64,000 nucleotides of DNA from Roseburia zhanii (GCF_014287635.1 NZ_JACOPH010000004.1:1-64000); one strand, 5' to 3'. Positions 24,130-37,727 are shown, counted from the first letter of the stretch. Program-made: numbers and translations. The notes: generated by a model from the sequence alone, not told the origin.

Positions 24130-25864
24130 CTGGTTTTCCTCCTGCTTCTATCAGACATACGGTGTCTGCTGTAATTCCATCTGTGATAACGGTATACCGG
24201 TCTGTGGATTCTGCGATCGTCACTTTTGTTTCTACGACTGCCTGATTTTCATCATATGTTTTTACCGTCGCAAAATCGTCGTTGATATTGTCAAGTGCAT
24301 CTGTCTGGATATAATCCACATCGGATAATTCTCCATAGGTAAATGTGACATATGCTGATGTATTCGCTGTAAGTTTTCCGCCACTGTTATCAAATGTTAC
24401 GGTTACGGTATACGTTACATTCGACATACTGCCACCTGATGTTGCCTCTGCCGCAATGGAAGTGATCATTCCTTCTATATTATTATTGTCCGCTCTGCCA
24501 CTCATTGTACGGATACTCACTGTATCCCCGACTGCTATTTTTGCAATATCTTCCTGTAAAACTTCTACTGCAACAGATAATTTATCGGTATCTGAATAGC
24601 TGACAAGAGATAGATCACTGTTTAAAATATCTCCTGCATCATAGGACACAGATGCGATCGTTCCGTCATACTCTGCCGTGATCGTACCCGTATCTAAAGC
24701 TAATAATGCACTCTGTTCTTCTTTTAAGCCGGCTAATGTATCTGCTGCCTCATCATACGCCGTTTTTAATGTTGAAACGGTATCTTTGTAAGTCACATTG
24801 GCATATTCACCCTCTAAGACAGCTGTATCATAGGTATTCTGGTTATCGATCTTACCTGTTGCTGCTGCATTGACTGCGTCTGTATATGCCTGTTCTAAAG
24901 AAGATAAGGATTTTTCTAAAGATTCTTTTCTGGCGGTTGCATCGCTGACCGCTTTTTCATAGGACGTATTTGCACTATTGTAGGCTTCTTTTGCTTTTTC
25001 TTCGGCTTCTACTGCAGACTGATAGTTGCTCTCTGCTTCTGTGACTGCAGATTTCTTTTCTGCTAATGTCTGATTTAAAGCAGATAATTCTGTCACCATC
25101 TGTGTAGTGGTATTGCTTTCCGCAGAAGATGAAACAGCTGTCTGCAAGTCTTGTATTTTACCGGAAACTGCTGCATATGCCTGTTCATAGGCTGATTTTG
25201 CGTCTGTATATACCGTTTGTGCCTGCTTAGTGACCTTTTGTGCTGCCTGATAGCTTTCCTGCTTTTCCGTAACACCGGCATCTGTATAATACGTATTCTG
25301 GTCGAGATTTGTCTGGTACATGCTGATCGCCGATTTCGCTTCATTTAATTCTGCTTCTGCCTGCGTGACCTTCTGTTCTAAACTGCTGTTATCTGCATCA
25401 TAATTTTCTTTTGCAAGACCTGCGGTTGTTTCGGTTTCGGACTTCGTATATTCTGCTTTTGCCTTGCCTGCTTCATAAGCTGATTTTGCAGTATCTGCCG
25501 CTTTTGCCGCATCTGCAACCGCTTCTTCATAATATGTCTTCGCTTCTTCTAAGCTTTCCTCACTGATCTTATAAAGAGCATCACCCATTTTTACCTCATC
25601 ACCGCTTTGCACATAACATTCTTCTACAGTAATATCTGTTTCTGCAGTGTCAAATGCCACGCTCTGTTCTATATTTCCTTCTGCGGTTGTACCTTCTCTG
25701 GTAAATGTGAGTAGCAGATCACCATGTTCTAATGTCACTTCCCGATAGGATTTTTCCGTTTCCTTCGCAGATACATTGATAAAATACCAGCCCACACTTC
25801 CTGCGATCACAGTCCCGCACACATAAGCTGCAATGACCGCATAAAGTTTCTTTCCTTTTTTCAT
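24110..25864 (-). CDS. efflux adaptor protein (HlyD/MacA-like) 1
   Basis: A 584-residue adaptor, first gene of the operon. Membrane helix at about 9-28, first lipoyl half VEECYVQSGDEVKMGDALYKI (about 75-95), a very long Ala/Glu/Lys-rich coiled coil (about 105-395), second lipoyl half ITAEYDGTIASVSYDAGDIL, then beta barrel and C-terminal domains. The coiled coil is nearly twice that of the second adaptor. GGAAAGGA precedes the ATG. A 13-bp palindrome (ATAAGA-G-TCTTAT, 25912-25924) upstream could be an operator. Confidence 0.85.
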   Translation of the reverse strand: MKKGKKLYAVIAAYVCGTVIAGSVGWYFINVSAKETEKSYREVTLEHGDLLLTFTREGTTAEGNIEQSVAFDTAETDITVEECYVQSGDEVKMGDALYKISEESLEEAKTYYEEAVADAAKAADTAKSAYEAGKAKAEYTKSETETTAGLAKENYDADNSSLEQKVTQAEAELNEAKSAISMYQTNLDQNTYYTDAGVTEKQESYQAAQKVTKQAQTVYTDAKSAYEQAYAAVSGKIQDLQTAVSSSAESNTTTQMVTELSALNQTLAEKKSAVTEAESNYQSAVEAEEKAKEAYNSANTSYEKAVSDATARKESLEKSLSSLEQAYTDAVNAAATGKIDNQNTYDTAVLEGEYANVTYKDTVSTLKTAYDEAADTLAGLKEEQSALLALDTGTITAEYDGTIASVSYDAGDILNSDLSLVSYSDTDKLSVAVEVLQEDIAKIAVGDTVSIRTMSGRADNNNIEGMITSIAAEATSGGSMSNVTYTVTVTFDNSGGKLTANTSAYVTFTYGELSDVDYIQTDALDNINDDFATVKTYDENQAVVETKVTIAESTDRYTVITDGITADTVCLIEAGGKPDEKAEQ

Positions 25865-25949
25865 TGCCTACATCCTTTCCGTAACTATCAATCTTCAATC
25901 TATCAGTCAGAATAAGAGTCTTATGTGATGGTCAGGTGATGAAGTTTTG

Positions 25950-25980
25950 AAAAAAAAAAGAAGAATCATTTCGATTCTTC
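25950..25980 (-). terminator. terminator overlapping the niaR stop codon
   Basis: On the minus strand GAAGAATC, a 5-base loop, GATTCTTC and ten Ts. The left arm is formed by the last codons of niaR and its stop lies in the loop, so the gene ends inside its own terminator. It separates the NAD operon from the efflux operon. Confidence 0.9.
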
Positions 25981-26532
25981 CTTTTCACTATCTTCTTTCC
26001 AGAAATCTATCGGCTCATAATCTCTTAGTTCTGCTAAAAATCCTCTTTTCTGAAGTTCTTCCTGTATCTGGTCTAATACTTCTTCTGATTCTGCGGTGAC
26101 GGTATGATAATGATAACCGCTTGTCACATCTTTTAGGGATTTGGAAATGCCGCTTTTTAATTTCTCAATATACTCTTTTACGTCACGCCTAGAGTGCAGT
26201 CCCATTTCTACACGAATCACATCATAAACTTTATGGTACACAAATTCATCTTCTACCCGTGCGCCAAAATCGACATAGAGATTTAATTCTTCTTCCATCT
26301 GTTCATCTGTATGATGTACTTTGAAGATCCGCCGGCAGGGTGCATCTTTTTTCATAAGATAACCCCGGCAGGTACTGATGATCTCCTGTTTTTGTGCCCG
26401 AAGAAGTGCAATATCCTGCACAATGACCTGTCGGCTGACTTCTAATTTTTCTGCTAATGCCTTTCCGGAAACCGGCTTTTTGGCATTCCGCAGAATATCA
26501 ACCATTTTCTCCCTTCTTGCTTCTCCACTCAT
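25966..26532 (-). CDS. niaR: NiaR, niacin-responsive repressor
   Basis: A 188-residue regulator: an N-terminal HTH_11 winged helix (about 5-60; GKALAEKLEVSRQVIVQDI) and a C-terminal 3H domain, named for its conserved histidines, seen here as KVHHTDEQ, FVYHKVYD and SGYHYHTV. In Firmicutes NiaR senses nicotinic acid and represses NAD synthesis and niacin uptake genes. It is the last gene of the nadA-nadB-nadC operon, 15 bases after nadC, so it probably regulates its own transcript. Confidence 0.93.
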   Translation of the reverse strand: MSGEARREKMVDILRNAKKPVSGKALAEKLEVSRQVIVQDIALLRAQKQEIISTCRGYLMKKDAPCRRIFKVHHTDEQMEEELNLYVDFGARVEDEFVYHKVYDVIRVEMGLHSRRDVKEYIEKLKSGISKSLKDVTSGYHYHTVTAESEEVLDQIQEELQKRGFLAELRDYEPIDFWKEDSEKEESK

Positions 26533-26547
26533 ACACTGCCTTCTTTC

Positions 26548-27405
26548 TTAGGAAATTGGATGTAGATTCTTAAGGGAAAGATCTAAGATCGGTGCGGAAT
26601 GTGTCAGTGCCCCACTGGAAACATAATCAACACCAAGTCCTTTGATCCGTTCAATATTTTCTTTGGTCACGTTACCGGAAATTTCGATTTCTGCTCTTTT
26701 ATCAATGATATCCACAGCTTCTTTCATGATCTCCGGTGACATATTATCTAACATAATGATATCTGCGCCTGCTTCAACAGCTTCTTTTACCATGTCAAGA
26801 TTTTCTACTTCTACTTCGATCTTTCTTACAAATGGTGCGTACTCTTTTGCCATTGCAACGGCTTCTTTCACACCGCCTGCTGCACCGATATGGTTATCTT
26901 TTAACAAAACACCATCTGTCAGATTATAACGGTGATTATGTCCGCCGCCTATGCGTACTGCGTATTTTTCAAAAATACGGTTATTCGGACTTGTTTTTCT
27001 CGTATCTAACAGTTTGATATCTGTTCCTTTTAATAATGAAGCAACAGAATTTGTATAGGTGGCGATACCACTCATACGCTGTAAATAATTCAGTGCGGTC
27101 CTCTCTCCTGATAAAAGTACGCGGATATCACCGGTAACGGCCGCAAGTTTCTGTTTTGCTTTGACTGCATCACCATCTTTTACATAAAATTCGATTTTTG
27201 TTTTTTCATCTAACAGTTCAAAGACTCTTGCAAACACATCTAAGCCACAGATGATGCCATCTTCTTTACAGATCAGATCTACTTCCCCTGCTTTTGCCTC
27301 CGGCATGACACAGTTTGTTGTCACATCTTCACTCGTGATGTCCTCTTTTAATGCGCTTAAAATATAAGGATCAACATTTAATTTCATTGTTATTGGATCG
27401 TACAT
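26548..27405 (-). CDS. nadC: nicotinate-nucleotide pyrophosphorylase (NadC)
   Basis: A 285-residue quinolinate phosphoribosyltransferase that turns quinolinate and PRPP into nicotinate mononucleotide, CO2 and pyrophosphate. Family landmarks: EDITSEDVTT near the start, SGERTALNYLQRMSGIAT, LDTRKTSPNNRIFEKYAVRIGG (only partly quoted), HRYNLTDGVLLKDNH and the C-terminal ISGNVTKENI and GVDYVSSGALTHS. Length is normal. It overlaps the end of nadB by 16 bases. Confidence 0.95.
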   Translation of the reverse strand: MYDPITMKLNVDPYILSALKEDITSEDVTTNCVMPEAKAGEVDLICKEDGIICGLDVFARVFELLDEKTKIEFYVKDGDAVKAKQKLAAVTGDIRVLLSGERTALNYLQRMSGIATYTNSVASLLKGTDIKLLDTRKTSPNNRIFEKYAVRIGGGHNHRYNLTDGVLLKDNHIGAAGGVKEAVAMAKEYAPFVRKIEVEVENLDMVKEAVEAGADIIMLDNMSPEIMKEAVDIIDKRAEIEISGNVTKENIERIKGLGVDYVSSGALTHSAPILDLSLKNLHPIS

Positions 27406-28691
27406 AATTTATTCAACCTCTCAATCTCATTTAATACGTCATTTTTGTATGTTTCTGCTAATGCTTCTGCATTCTGATATCTGGATAGATCTGCCTGTTC
27501 TGCAGGTTCATCCATTTCTTTTACTTCTGGAAAATGTTCTGCCATGTCTAAGGCTGCACGTTTTGCAAATACCAGACTCTCTAACAGGGAATTGCTTGCT
27601 AAACGGTTTCTGCCATGTACACCATTGCAGGCAGTTTCCCCGATCGCATACAGCTGATCCATGGAAGTTTTGCTCTGCATATTTACCTTAATGCCTCCCA
27701 TGAAATAATGCTGTGCCGGTACGACCGGAATACATTCCGTAAATACATCATATCCCTTTTCTCTGCAATGTTCCACTATATTCGGAAAATGCTGTTCAAT
27801 TTCTTCCCGCGGAATATGCTCCATTGACAGCCAGACGTATGGCATATGGTCTTTTTCCATCTGCTCATGGATCTTTTCCGTTAAAACATCTCTTGGCAGC
27901 AGTTCATTGACAAAACGCTCTTTTTTTGCATTATATAATACCGCACCTTCTCCACGGACGGATTCTGAGATCAGAAAACTCCGCTCCTCTTTTTTTTCTG
28001 AATATAAAGTCGTCGGATGGATCTGCACATAATTTACATGTTCTAATTCAATGCCATGCTCGATCGCAACTGCCACGCCATCTCCGGTCAGCTGTCTGTA
28101 GTTTGTGGAATGACGGTACAAACCGCCGATACCGCCACAGGCAAGTACCGTATAAGAAGCCGTCACTGTTGTGATCTCTCCTTCTGCTGTCCGGATGACT
28201 GCTCCGTAACAGACATTTTCTTTGCATAAAATGTCTAATAATGTCGTGTGCTCTATGATCTTGATATTCGGGCGTTTTCTCGCTTCTTCTAATAATTTTG
28301 AAGTGATCTCTTTTCCTGTGATATCTTCATGGAACAGGATCCTTTTTGCAGAGTGTCCGCCCTCTCTTGTAAAACTAAGACTGCCATCCTCCTCCCTGTG
28401 AAAATCGACTCCATAACCAAGCAAGTCTTTGACCGTATCCGGTGAAGAATGGATCATGATCTCGACAGACTCCGGATTATTCTCATAATGTCCTGCGTGC
28501 ATCGTATCTTCATAATAACTCTCATAATCGGATTCATCCTTTAACATACACATGCCACCCTGCGCTAAAAAGGAATCGCTGTGTTCGATAATGTCTTTTG
28601 TTATGATCAGTATTTCTTTATCTTTTGGAAGATGCAGTGCACAGTACAATCCGGCACAGCCGCTTCCTGCGATCAGTATATCTGTTTTCAT
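27390..28691 (-). CDS. nadB: L-aspartate oxidase (NadB)
   Basis: A 433-residue FAD enzyme that oxidises aspartate to iminoaspartate, the first step of NAD synthesis. The dinucleotide-binding start is ILIAGSGCAGLYCA; active-site landmarks are SFLAQGGMC, GGHSAKRI, HPTTLYS and YFMGGIKVN, and GRNRLASNSLLE binds FAD. It is shorter than the 540-residue E. coli protein because the C-terminal three-helix region is trimmed, as in several Clostridia. GGGAGG lies 8 bases before the ATG at 28691; an earlier ATG overlaps that ribosome site. Confidence 0.93.
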   Translation of the reverse strand: MKTDILIAGSGCAGLYCALHLPKDKEILIITKDIIEHSDSFLAQGGMCMLKDESDYESYYEDTMHAGHYENNPESVEIMIHSSPDTVKDLLGYGVDFHREEDGSLSFTREGGHSAKRILFHEDITGKEITSKLLEEARKRPNIKIIEHTTLLDILCKENVCYGAVIRTAEGEITTVTASYTVLACGGIGGLYRHSTNYRQLTGDGVAVAIEHGIELEHVNYVQIHPTTLYSEKKEERSFLISESVRGEGAVLYNAKKERFVNELLPRDVLTEKIHEQMEKDHMPYVWLSMEHIPREEIEQHFPNIVEHCREKGYDVFTECIPVVPAQHYFMGGIKVNMQSKTSMDQLYAIGETACNGVHGRNRLASNSLLESLVFAKRAALDMAEHFPEVKEMDEPAEQADLSRYQNAEALAETYKNDVLNEIERLNKLCTIQ

Positions 28692-28748
28692 GATCTTACC
28701 TCCCATTGACTGTTGTTATCATTTTGGTATGCTTCTGTATTATCATGG

Positions 28749-29660
28749 TCACTCGGCTAACGCAAGCATCTTCTCTAACGGAAGTTTTGCCTGTGTCATA
28801 ATATGTTCTTCTAATACGATTTCTTTCTGTTCCTCTAAATGCTCTAATATCTGTAAGATTTTTTCTAAGGTAACTTTCTTCATATCGGGACAGACCTGAC
28901 AATCTGTCACCGGATAAAATTTCTTATCCGGATTTTCCTTTTCTAACTGGTAAAAAACTCCGGTTTCTGTTGCTATGATATATTCTTTGGTCTGATCTTC
29001 TCTCGCATAATGGATAATATCTGCGGTACTGCCGACATAATCTGACAATGCTAAGATATCCTCTGCACACTCCGGATGTGAAAGCACCTTTGCACCTTTG
29101 TGTTTCTCTTTTGCCTTCTTTAAAGAGTCTGCATCGATCTTCTGGTGCACCGGACAACAGCCGTCATGGTAAATAAATTCTTTCTCTGGCATTGACTCTG
29201 CTACAAAATGTGCCAAATGGCTGTCCGGTATAAAATAGATCTGCTTTTGCGGCAGCTTTTCTGTCACACGTACTGCATTTGAAGATGTCACACAGACATC
29301 GGATTCTGCTTTTACTTCTGCACTGGAATTGACATAACAGACAACGGCTGCTTTTGGATACTGCGTCCGTACCCGCTTTACTTCTTTTGCATCGATCATG
29401 TCTGCCATTGCACAGCCTGCTGTCGTATCTACCATATATACATGCTTGTCCGGATTAAGAAGCTTTGCACTTTCTCCCATAAATGGCACACCTGCAAACA
29501 GGATATTTTTTGCATCTGTTTCGGCTGCTTTCTTTGCTAATGCATAAGAATCACCGACAAAATCTGCGATCTCCTGTACTGCTCCATCGACATAATAATG
29601 TGCTAAGATCACAACATCTTTTTCTTTTTTCTGCTTAAGTATCTCTTGGCTTAAGTTCAT
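28749..29660 (-). CDS. nadA: quinolinate synthase (NadA)
   Basis: A 303-residue [4Fe-4S] enzyme that condenses iminoaspartate with dihydroxyacetone phosphate to quinolinate. The three cluster cysteines are in TTAGCAMAD, in the central HDGCCPVHQ segment and in CQVCPDMKKVTL; LAHYYVDGAVQEIAD is the conserved N-terminal helix. The ATG at 29660 follows GGGAGG; an upstream in-frame start would add 17 residues without a ribosome site. First gene of the operon, 57 bases ahead of nadB. Confidence 0.95.
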   Translation of the reverse strand: MNLSQEILKQKKEKDVVILAHYYVDGAVQEIADFVGDSYALAKKAAETDAKNILFAGVPFMGESAKLLNPDKHVYMVDTTAGCAMADMIDAKEVKRVRTQYPKAAVVCYVNSSAEVKAESDVCVTSSNAVRVTEKLPQKQIYFIPDSHLAHFVAESMPEKEFIYHDGCCPVHQKIDADSLKKAKEKHKGAKVLSHPECAEDILALSDYVGSTADIIHYAREDQTKEYIIATETGVFYQLEKENPDKKFYPVTDCQVCPDMKKVTLEKILQILEHLEEQKEIVLEEHIMTQAKLPLEKMLALAE

Positions 29661-29709
29661 CCTTACCTCCCTGCCCTGCGGCATAACTGTTACACAAAAT
29701 ATAAAACGC

Positions 29710-29750
29710 ATTATAGCATATTATATTTTATCTGACAAGACAGTTGTATA
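29710..29750 (-). promoter_or_regulatory. nadA promoter and candidate NiaR site
   Basis: On the minus strand TTGTCA (29733-29738), 17 bases, TATAAT (29710-29715). The stretch ACAACTGTCTTGTCA overlaps the -35 and is a plausible place for NiaR, but I cannot confirm the motif from memory. Confidence 0.6.
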
Positions 29751-29809
29751 GTCTACTGTATGCTTAAGTGTAAAGTTTAAAAATTTATACAGATTTTACC
29801 TATTTTTTC

Positions 29810-29838
29810 TTGACTATTGTATAATGTAAATTTAGAAT
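29810..29838 (+). promoter_or_regulatory. promoter of the chemotaxis receptor gene
   Basis: TTGACT (29810-29815), 17 bases, TAGAAT (29833-29838). It fits a housekeeping sigma promoter; no flagellar-type sigma D element was seen. Confidence 0.65.
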
Positions 29839-29878
29839 AAATAGTACCATAGTACGAATTAAAGGAGTGAGTAGAATT

Positions 29879-31144
29879 ATGAAGAGAATCACACAAATGT
29901 TAAGAAATCTCCCGATCAAAGACAAACTGACAAAAGTCTTTCAATTAGTTACTGTTGCTTATGTATTACTAGCTGCCGTTGCTCTTGTCCAGACACTTCG
30001 TTCAGCAAATTATGTGGATTTAGTGATTATCCTTATCATTACTGTTTCCGGTATCATCTTTAACTATTCTGTTATCAAGTGTTTAGCAAATATGCTGGTA
30101 GATCCAATACAGAGTTTAGTCAAAGCTTCCCAGAAGATCGCATCCGGTGATTTTGATATCGGTGTCCCATATGAAGCTGACGATGAACTCGGCAAACTCT
30201 CTGACAGCTTTGAAACAGCCGCTGGTGTATTAAAGAAGATTGTTTCCGATCTGCTTTCTATTGTAGAACACTTTTCAGATGGTAATTTTGATGTACATAG
30301 CAGCTGTCCGGAATCCTATGTCGGACAGCTTCGGAATGTCCTTGATGAATTAGATGAAATGGTCGATACGATCAGTAATACCATGCATGGTATTCAGGAA
30401 TCTTCTGAGCAGGTATCTGCCGGAAGCGGTCAGTTAGCAGAAGGTGCACAGAGTATCGCAGAGGGTGCGACCAATCAGGCTTCTGCTGTACAGGAGCTGG
30501 TTGCTACGGTTGATGAAGTAACTAATCAGGTGCTTGAAAATACAAAATCTACTGATATTGTCCACGATAAAGCAAAACAGGTAGGTATTGAAGCTACAAA
30601 CAGCCAGAAGAAGATGAATGAACTTGTCGATGCCATGAAGAAGATCAATATCACAACCCAGAACATTGAGAAGATCATTGCTGATATTGAAAATATCGCA
30701 TCCCAGACAAATCTGCTTTCTTTAAATGCTTCTATCGAAGCTGCGCGTGCCGGAGAAGCAGGACGTGGATTCTCTGTCGTTGCTGAACAGATCCGCCAGC
30801 TTGCAGAACAGAGTGCCAATTCTGCTGTAGAATCCAAGAAACTGATTGAAGAATCTTTAGCTGAAGTTGCTGTCGGAAACAGGGTAACAAGTGAAACAAA
30901 TGATGCTATGAAAGGCGTTATGGATGAACTGGATATGATCATCCAGGAAGTATCTAATATCCGTACTGCATCTGATAAACAGGCAGAATCAGTAAAAGAG
31001 ATCCGTAAGGGTGTTGAAAATATCAATGATGTTATCCAGTATAACTCTGCTGCTGCAGAACAGACTTCTGCTACCAGTGAAGAATTATCTGCTTCTGCTA
31101 CATCCTTAAATGAATTATTAGCGAAATTTGAACTTCGTGATTAA
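29879..31144 (+). CDS. methyl-accepting chemotaxis protein
   Basis: A 421-residue receptor-like protein. Two membrane helices (about 20-42 and 47-66) are separated by only a few residues, so there is no periplasmic ligand domain. HAMP follows (about 68-125), then a second HAMP-like stretch ([12 protein letters not shown]), and the signalling domain with the tip [18 protein letters not shown] (about residues 275-292) and [11 protein letters not shown]. It should signal through CheW/CheA encoded elsewhere, sensing something at or inside the membrane. The ATG at 29879 has AAAGGAG 11 bases upstream. Confidence 0.92.
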   Translation: MKRITQMLRNLPIKDKLTKVFQLVTVAYVLLAAVALVQTLRSANYVDLVIILIITVSGIIFNYSVIKCLANMLVDPIQSLVKASQKIASGDFDIGVPYEADDELGKLSDSFETAAGVLKKIVSDLLSIVEHFSDGNFDVHSSCPESYVGQLRNVLDELDEMVDTISNTMHGIQESSEQVSAGSGQLAEGAQSIAEGATNQASAVQELVATVDEVTNQVLENTKSTDIVHDKAKQVGIEATNSQKKMNELVDAMKKINITTQNIEKIIADIENIASQTNLLSLNASIEAARAGEAGRGFSVVAEQIRQLAEQSANSAVESKKLIEESLAEVAVGNRVTSETNDAMKGVMDELDMIIQEVSNIRTASDKQAESVKEIRKGVENINDVIQYNSAAAEQTSATSEELSASATSLNELLAKFELRD

Positions 31145-31164
31145 GATTATTGATAACGTATAGC

Positions 31165-31195
31165 AAAAGAGCTGCCGCAATGCGGCAGCTCTTTT
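31165..31195. terminator. bidirectional terminator
   Basis: AAAAGAGCTGCCGCA and its complement form a 15-bp stem with A and T runs on either side, so it can stop the chemotaxis gene from the left and the ATP synthase operon from the right. Confidence 0.9.
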
Positions 31196-31233
31196 ATTTA
31201 TGCTGCGTTCACAGATATCTTGTGAACCATTCA

Positions 31234-31647
31234 CTATTTCATTTCTTTTACATTGATCCTTGTTAATGCACGACGCAGAGAATACTCTGCTCTTACCAGA
31301 TCAATATTTGCCGCTTTAGCCTGTAAACGTTCCTCAGCTCTTTGTTTCGCTGCTTCGGCACGGCTTTCATCAATCTCCTCCGGCCATTCTGCAACTTCTG
31401 CTAAAAGCGTTACTTCTTCCGGCAGGATCTCCGCAAAACCGGAATGTACTGCCGCTACTTTTTCACCGTCGGCTTCATGGAGCATTACTGCTCCCGGCGC
31501 TAATACGGTAGTCAGTGGAATATGGTTTTTATACACACCGATCTGTCCTGACGAAGTCATAAACTCGATCATTTCCACTTCTCCGGTATAAAAGATACGG
31601 TCTGGTGTAATAATCTTTACCTGAAACATTTTTTCCTTATCTGCCAT
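31234..31647 (-). CDS. atpC: ATP synthase epsilon subunit
   Basis: A 137-residue F1 rotor subunit. The N-terminal beta sandwich (FQVKIITPDRIFYTGEVEMIEF, shown to residue about 27; GQIGVYKNHIPLTTVL) and the C-terminal helical hairpin (EESRAEAAKQRAEERLQ area) are both present. It regulates ATP hydrolysis and links gamma to the c ring. Last gene of the operon, 11 bases after atpD. Confidence 0.95.
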   Translation of the reverse strand: MADKEKMFQVKIITPDRIFYTGEVEMIEFMTSSGQIGVYKNHIPLTTVLAPGAVMLHEADGEKVAAVHSGFAEILPEEVTLLAEVAEWPEEIDESRAEAAKQRAEERLQAKAANIDLVRAEYSLRRALTRINVKEMK

Positions 31648-31658
31648 ACCATCACCCC

Positions 31659-33056
<1,398 letters not shown>

Positions 33057-33146
33057 CTATCACTCCTTATTTTTATTCCGGCAGTTTCTGTTAAATCTAT
33101 GAAACAGAAACCACCTGTGCATCCTGTATTCTGAAATATTCTTTAT

Positions 33147-34001
33147 TTATGAAATAGCGGACGCACCTGCAATAATCTCTGTCAATTCCTGTGTAATCGA
33201 GCCTTGTCGTGCTCTGTTATACTTCAGGGACAAATCACTAATCATATCTTCTGCGTTGCTGGTTGCAGAATCCATTGCCTGCATTCTAGCCCCATTCTCA
33301 CTTGCTACTGCATCTACTAATGCACCATAGAACAGACTTGTCACATATTTTGGAATGATCTTATCTAAAGCCTCCTCATCGTTTGGCTCGTAGTTCATTA
33401 AAACATTTGACTTCTCATCTGCTTCTGTTTCATCTACTTCTACCGGAAGTAAACGGATCAGCTTTGGTTCATGGCTGACAGTATTCTTAAAATGGGTATA
33501 TGCTAAATAAATCTCACCGATTTCCTCTTCCTGAAAGGAATTAAGCACTTTTCTGCAAATGGCTGAGGCTTCATCATAGGATGGTGATTCGATCACTTCG
33601 GTATCACTGTATGCAATATGATATCCACGGCGTTCTAACGCTTCCCGTCCCTTGCCTCCGATCGCATAGATCTCTAAATCCTCTTTTTTGAAATCACCTT
33701 CCGTAATCAGTTTTACAATATTAGAATTGTAACCGCCTGCTAATCCCCGGTTAGATGTGATCACGATCACAGCTTTTTTCTCCGATGTGCCTGCTTTTAA
33801 ATACGGATGCATGATATTTCCAGAACGTTTCAACATGGAAGATACGGTCTGGTACATATGGTCAAAATATGGATTCGTTTCTTCTGCTTTTGTTTTTGCC
33901 TTTTGCAGTTTAACTGTAGAAACCAGTTTCATGGCTTTTGTGATCTGCTGCGTACTCTGTATGCTGCTTTTTCTTCGCTTTATGTCCCTCATTGAGGCCA
34001 T
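33147..34001 (-). CDS. atpG: ATP synthase gamma subunit
   Basis: The 284-residue central stalk. N-terminal coiled coil MRDIKRRKSSIQSTQQITKAM-type start (only landmarks quoted) and C-terminal RARQGSITQELTEIIAGASA are diagnostic, with the ITSNRGLAGGYN motif in the middle domain. It turns inside the alpha-beta hexamer. Position between alpha and beta genes is standard. Confidence 0.96.
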   Translation of the reverse strand: MASMRDIKRRKSSIQSTQQITKAMKLVSTVKLQKAKTKAEETNPYFDHMYQTVSSMLKRSGNIMHPYLKAGTSEKKAVIVITSNRGLAGGYNSNIVKLITEGDFKKEDLEIYAIGGKGREALERRGYHIAYSDTEVIESPSYDEASAICRKVLNSFQEEEIGEIYLAYTHFKNTVSHEPKLIRLLPVEVDETEADEKSNVLMNYEPNDEEALDKIIPKYVTSLFYGALVDAVASENGARMQAMDSATSNAEDMISDLSLKYNRARQGSITQELTEIIAGASAIS

Positions 34002-34024
34002 ATCATTTCACCGCCTTCTTGTTT

Positions 34025-36080
<2,056 letters not shown>

Positions 36081-36093
<13 letters not shown>

Positions 36094-36596
36094 GTCGAAT
36101 CACCCATTTCTTTCAACGTTTCTTCTACAAGCGTATCCTGAATTGTTGTGTCTATGGAAGCTGCAACCGCCTTCGCTGCCATCATGGATGCGATCGTGAT
36201 CATTTCCTGTTTTACCTCATCCATTGCACGCTTCTTCTCTAATACAGCTTCTTCATTCGCTCTTTTGATAATGCGGGCGGCTTCTTCCTTTGCTTCGTCA
36301 ATAATCCTAGCTTCGTTTTTGAGTGCCTTCTGTCTTGCTTCACTTAAGATCTGCTCTGCTTCTTTATCTACTTCTTTGAGTTTTCCTTCATACAGATCTT
36401 TTAATTCTTTTGCACTTTCCTTATCAGCAGCCGCATCGTCAATGTCTTTTTTGATCCCGTCCTGTCTGTCTTTTAACAGTTTACGAACCGGATTAAAAAG
36501 CAGATAACTGCCTAATGCAAATAATACGAGCACAGATGCTGCAAACTGAAGTGCATCCATCAGAAGCTGCATATCAAGTCCAAACAACCTGTCCAT
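36081..36596 (-). CDS. atpF: ATP synthase b subunit
   Basis: A 171-residue peripheral-stalk subunit: one membrane helix (about residues 11-30, LQFAASVLVLFALGSYLLF) and a long charged coiled coil (about 35-165). Only one b gene is present, so the stalk is a homodimer. It lies 47 bases after atpE. Confidence 0.94.
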
Positions 36597-36643
36597 AATT
36601 TAGAAGTTCACCCTCCTTTCCGTTTTTTCGTACTGCACACTGA

Positions 36644-36949
<306 letters not shown>

Positions 36950-36970
36950 TCAATTTCTGTCTGATTGATT

Positions 36971-36992
36971 GTTTACTGATACAGCAGTAAAC
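36971..36992 (-). promoter_or_regulatory. hairpin in the atpB-atpE intergenic leader
   Basis: An 8-bp stem with a 6-base loop in the spacer ahead of atpE. Such structures near the c-subunit gene often protect mRNA or raise translation; here this is inference. Confidence 0.4.
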
Positions 36993-37000
36993 TGTTATAC

Positions 37001-37723
37001 TTATTCCTCTGTTTCAAGCGCCTGATTGATATATGTCATTGTCAGCATACAGAATACATATGTCTGGATCGCCCCTGAGAACAGATCAAAGTATACATGG
37101 AGCACTGCCGGCCAGAATGTTGCGATCCATCCTAACAGACCGTATACAAGTGCCATGATGATCGTTCCTGACAAGATGTTTGCAAACAAACGCAGCGACA
37201 ATGAGATCGGTACTGCAATATCACTGATGATATTGATCGGTGCCCAGATTGGCCATGGATCACATAAGCCCTTTAAGACACCTTTGACCTTCTGATGCTT
37301 AAATTTGTTAAACTGGATCAGGCAAAATGTCATAACACCTAATGCAAAGGTCACTCCATAATCTGCTGTCGGTGGTCTTAATCCGAAAATACCGGATATA
37401 TTGCTCATCAGGATAAAGATAAAGACTGTACTGATATAATTGGCAAATTTAGGTGAATTGATACCCATAACTCCCTGTACCATCTTATCCAGCATCTCTA
37501 CGATCAGTTCAACGACATTTTGGAATCCGTCAGGAACTTCTTTTGCATGTTTGATCTTCCGGTTCGCTGCGATAAAAAATCCGATCAGTATAATCATAAC
37601 GATCAGCATACATACATGCGTTGTTGTGATCCAGCATGTCTGCCCGAACACTTCATATGAAAAAAGTCCATGCACCATAATATCTATGTCTGCACCGGAA
37701 GCCATCAAAATCGCACTGCTCAT
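37001..37723 (-). CDS. atpB: ATP synthase a subunit
   Basis: A 240-residue membrane stator of Fo. The essential Arg lies in SLRLFANILSG, and SLSLRLFAN with the last helices (LFSGAIQTYVFCMLTMTYI) is typical. Two adjacent ATGs occur at 37726 and 37723; the second is 7 bases from AGGAGG and preferred. It forms the ion channel with the c ring. Confidence 0.95.
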   Translation of the reverse strand: MSSAILMASGADIDIMVHGLFSYEVFGQTCWITTTHVCMLIVMIILIGFFIAANRKIKHAKEVPDGFQNVVELIVEMLDKMVQGVMGINSPKFANYISTVFIFILMSNISGIFGLRPPTADYGVTFALGVMTFCLIQFNKFKHQKVKGVLKGLCDPWPIWAPINIISDIAVPISLSLRLFANILSGTIIMALVYGLLGWIATFWPAVLHVYFDLFSGAIQTYVFCMLTMTYINQALETEE

Positions 37724-37727
37724 CATC

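Noticed and set aside
30526..31026. 166-codon minus-strand frame opposite the chemotaxis receptor
   Set aside because: It is the antisense shadow of the regular signalling-domain sequence.
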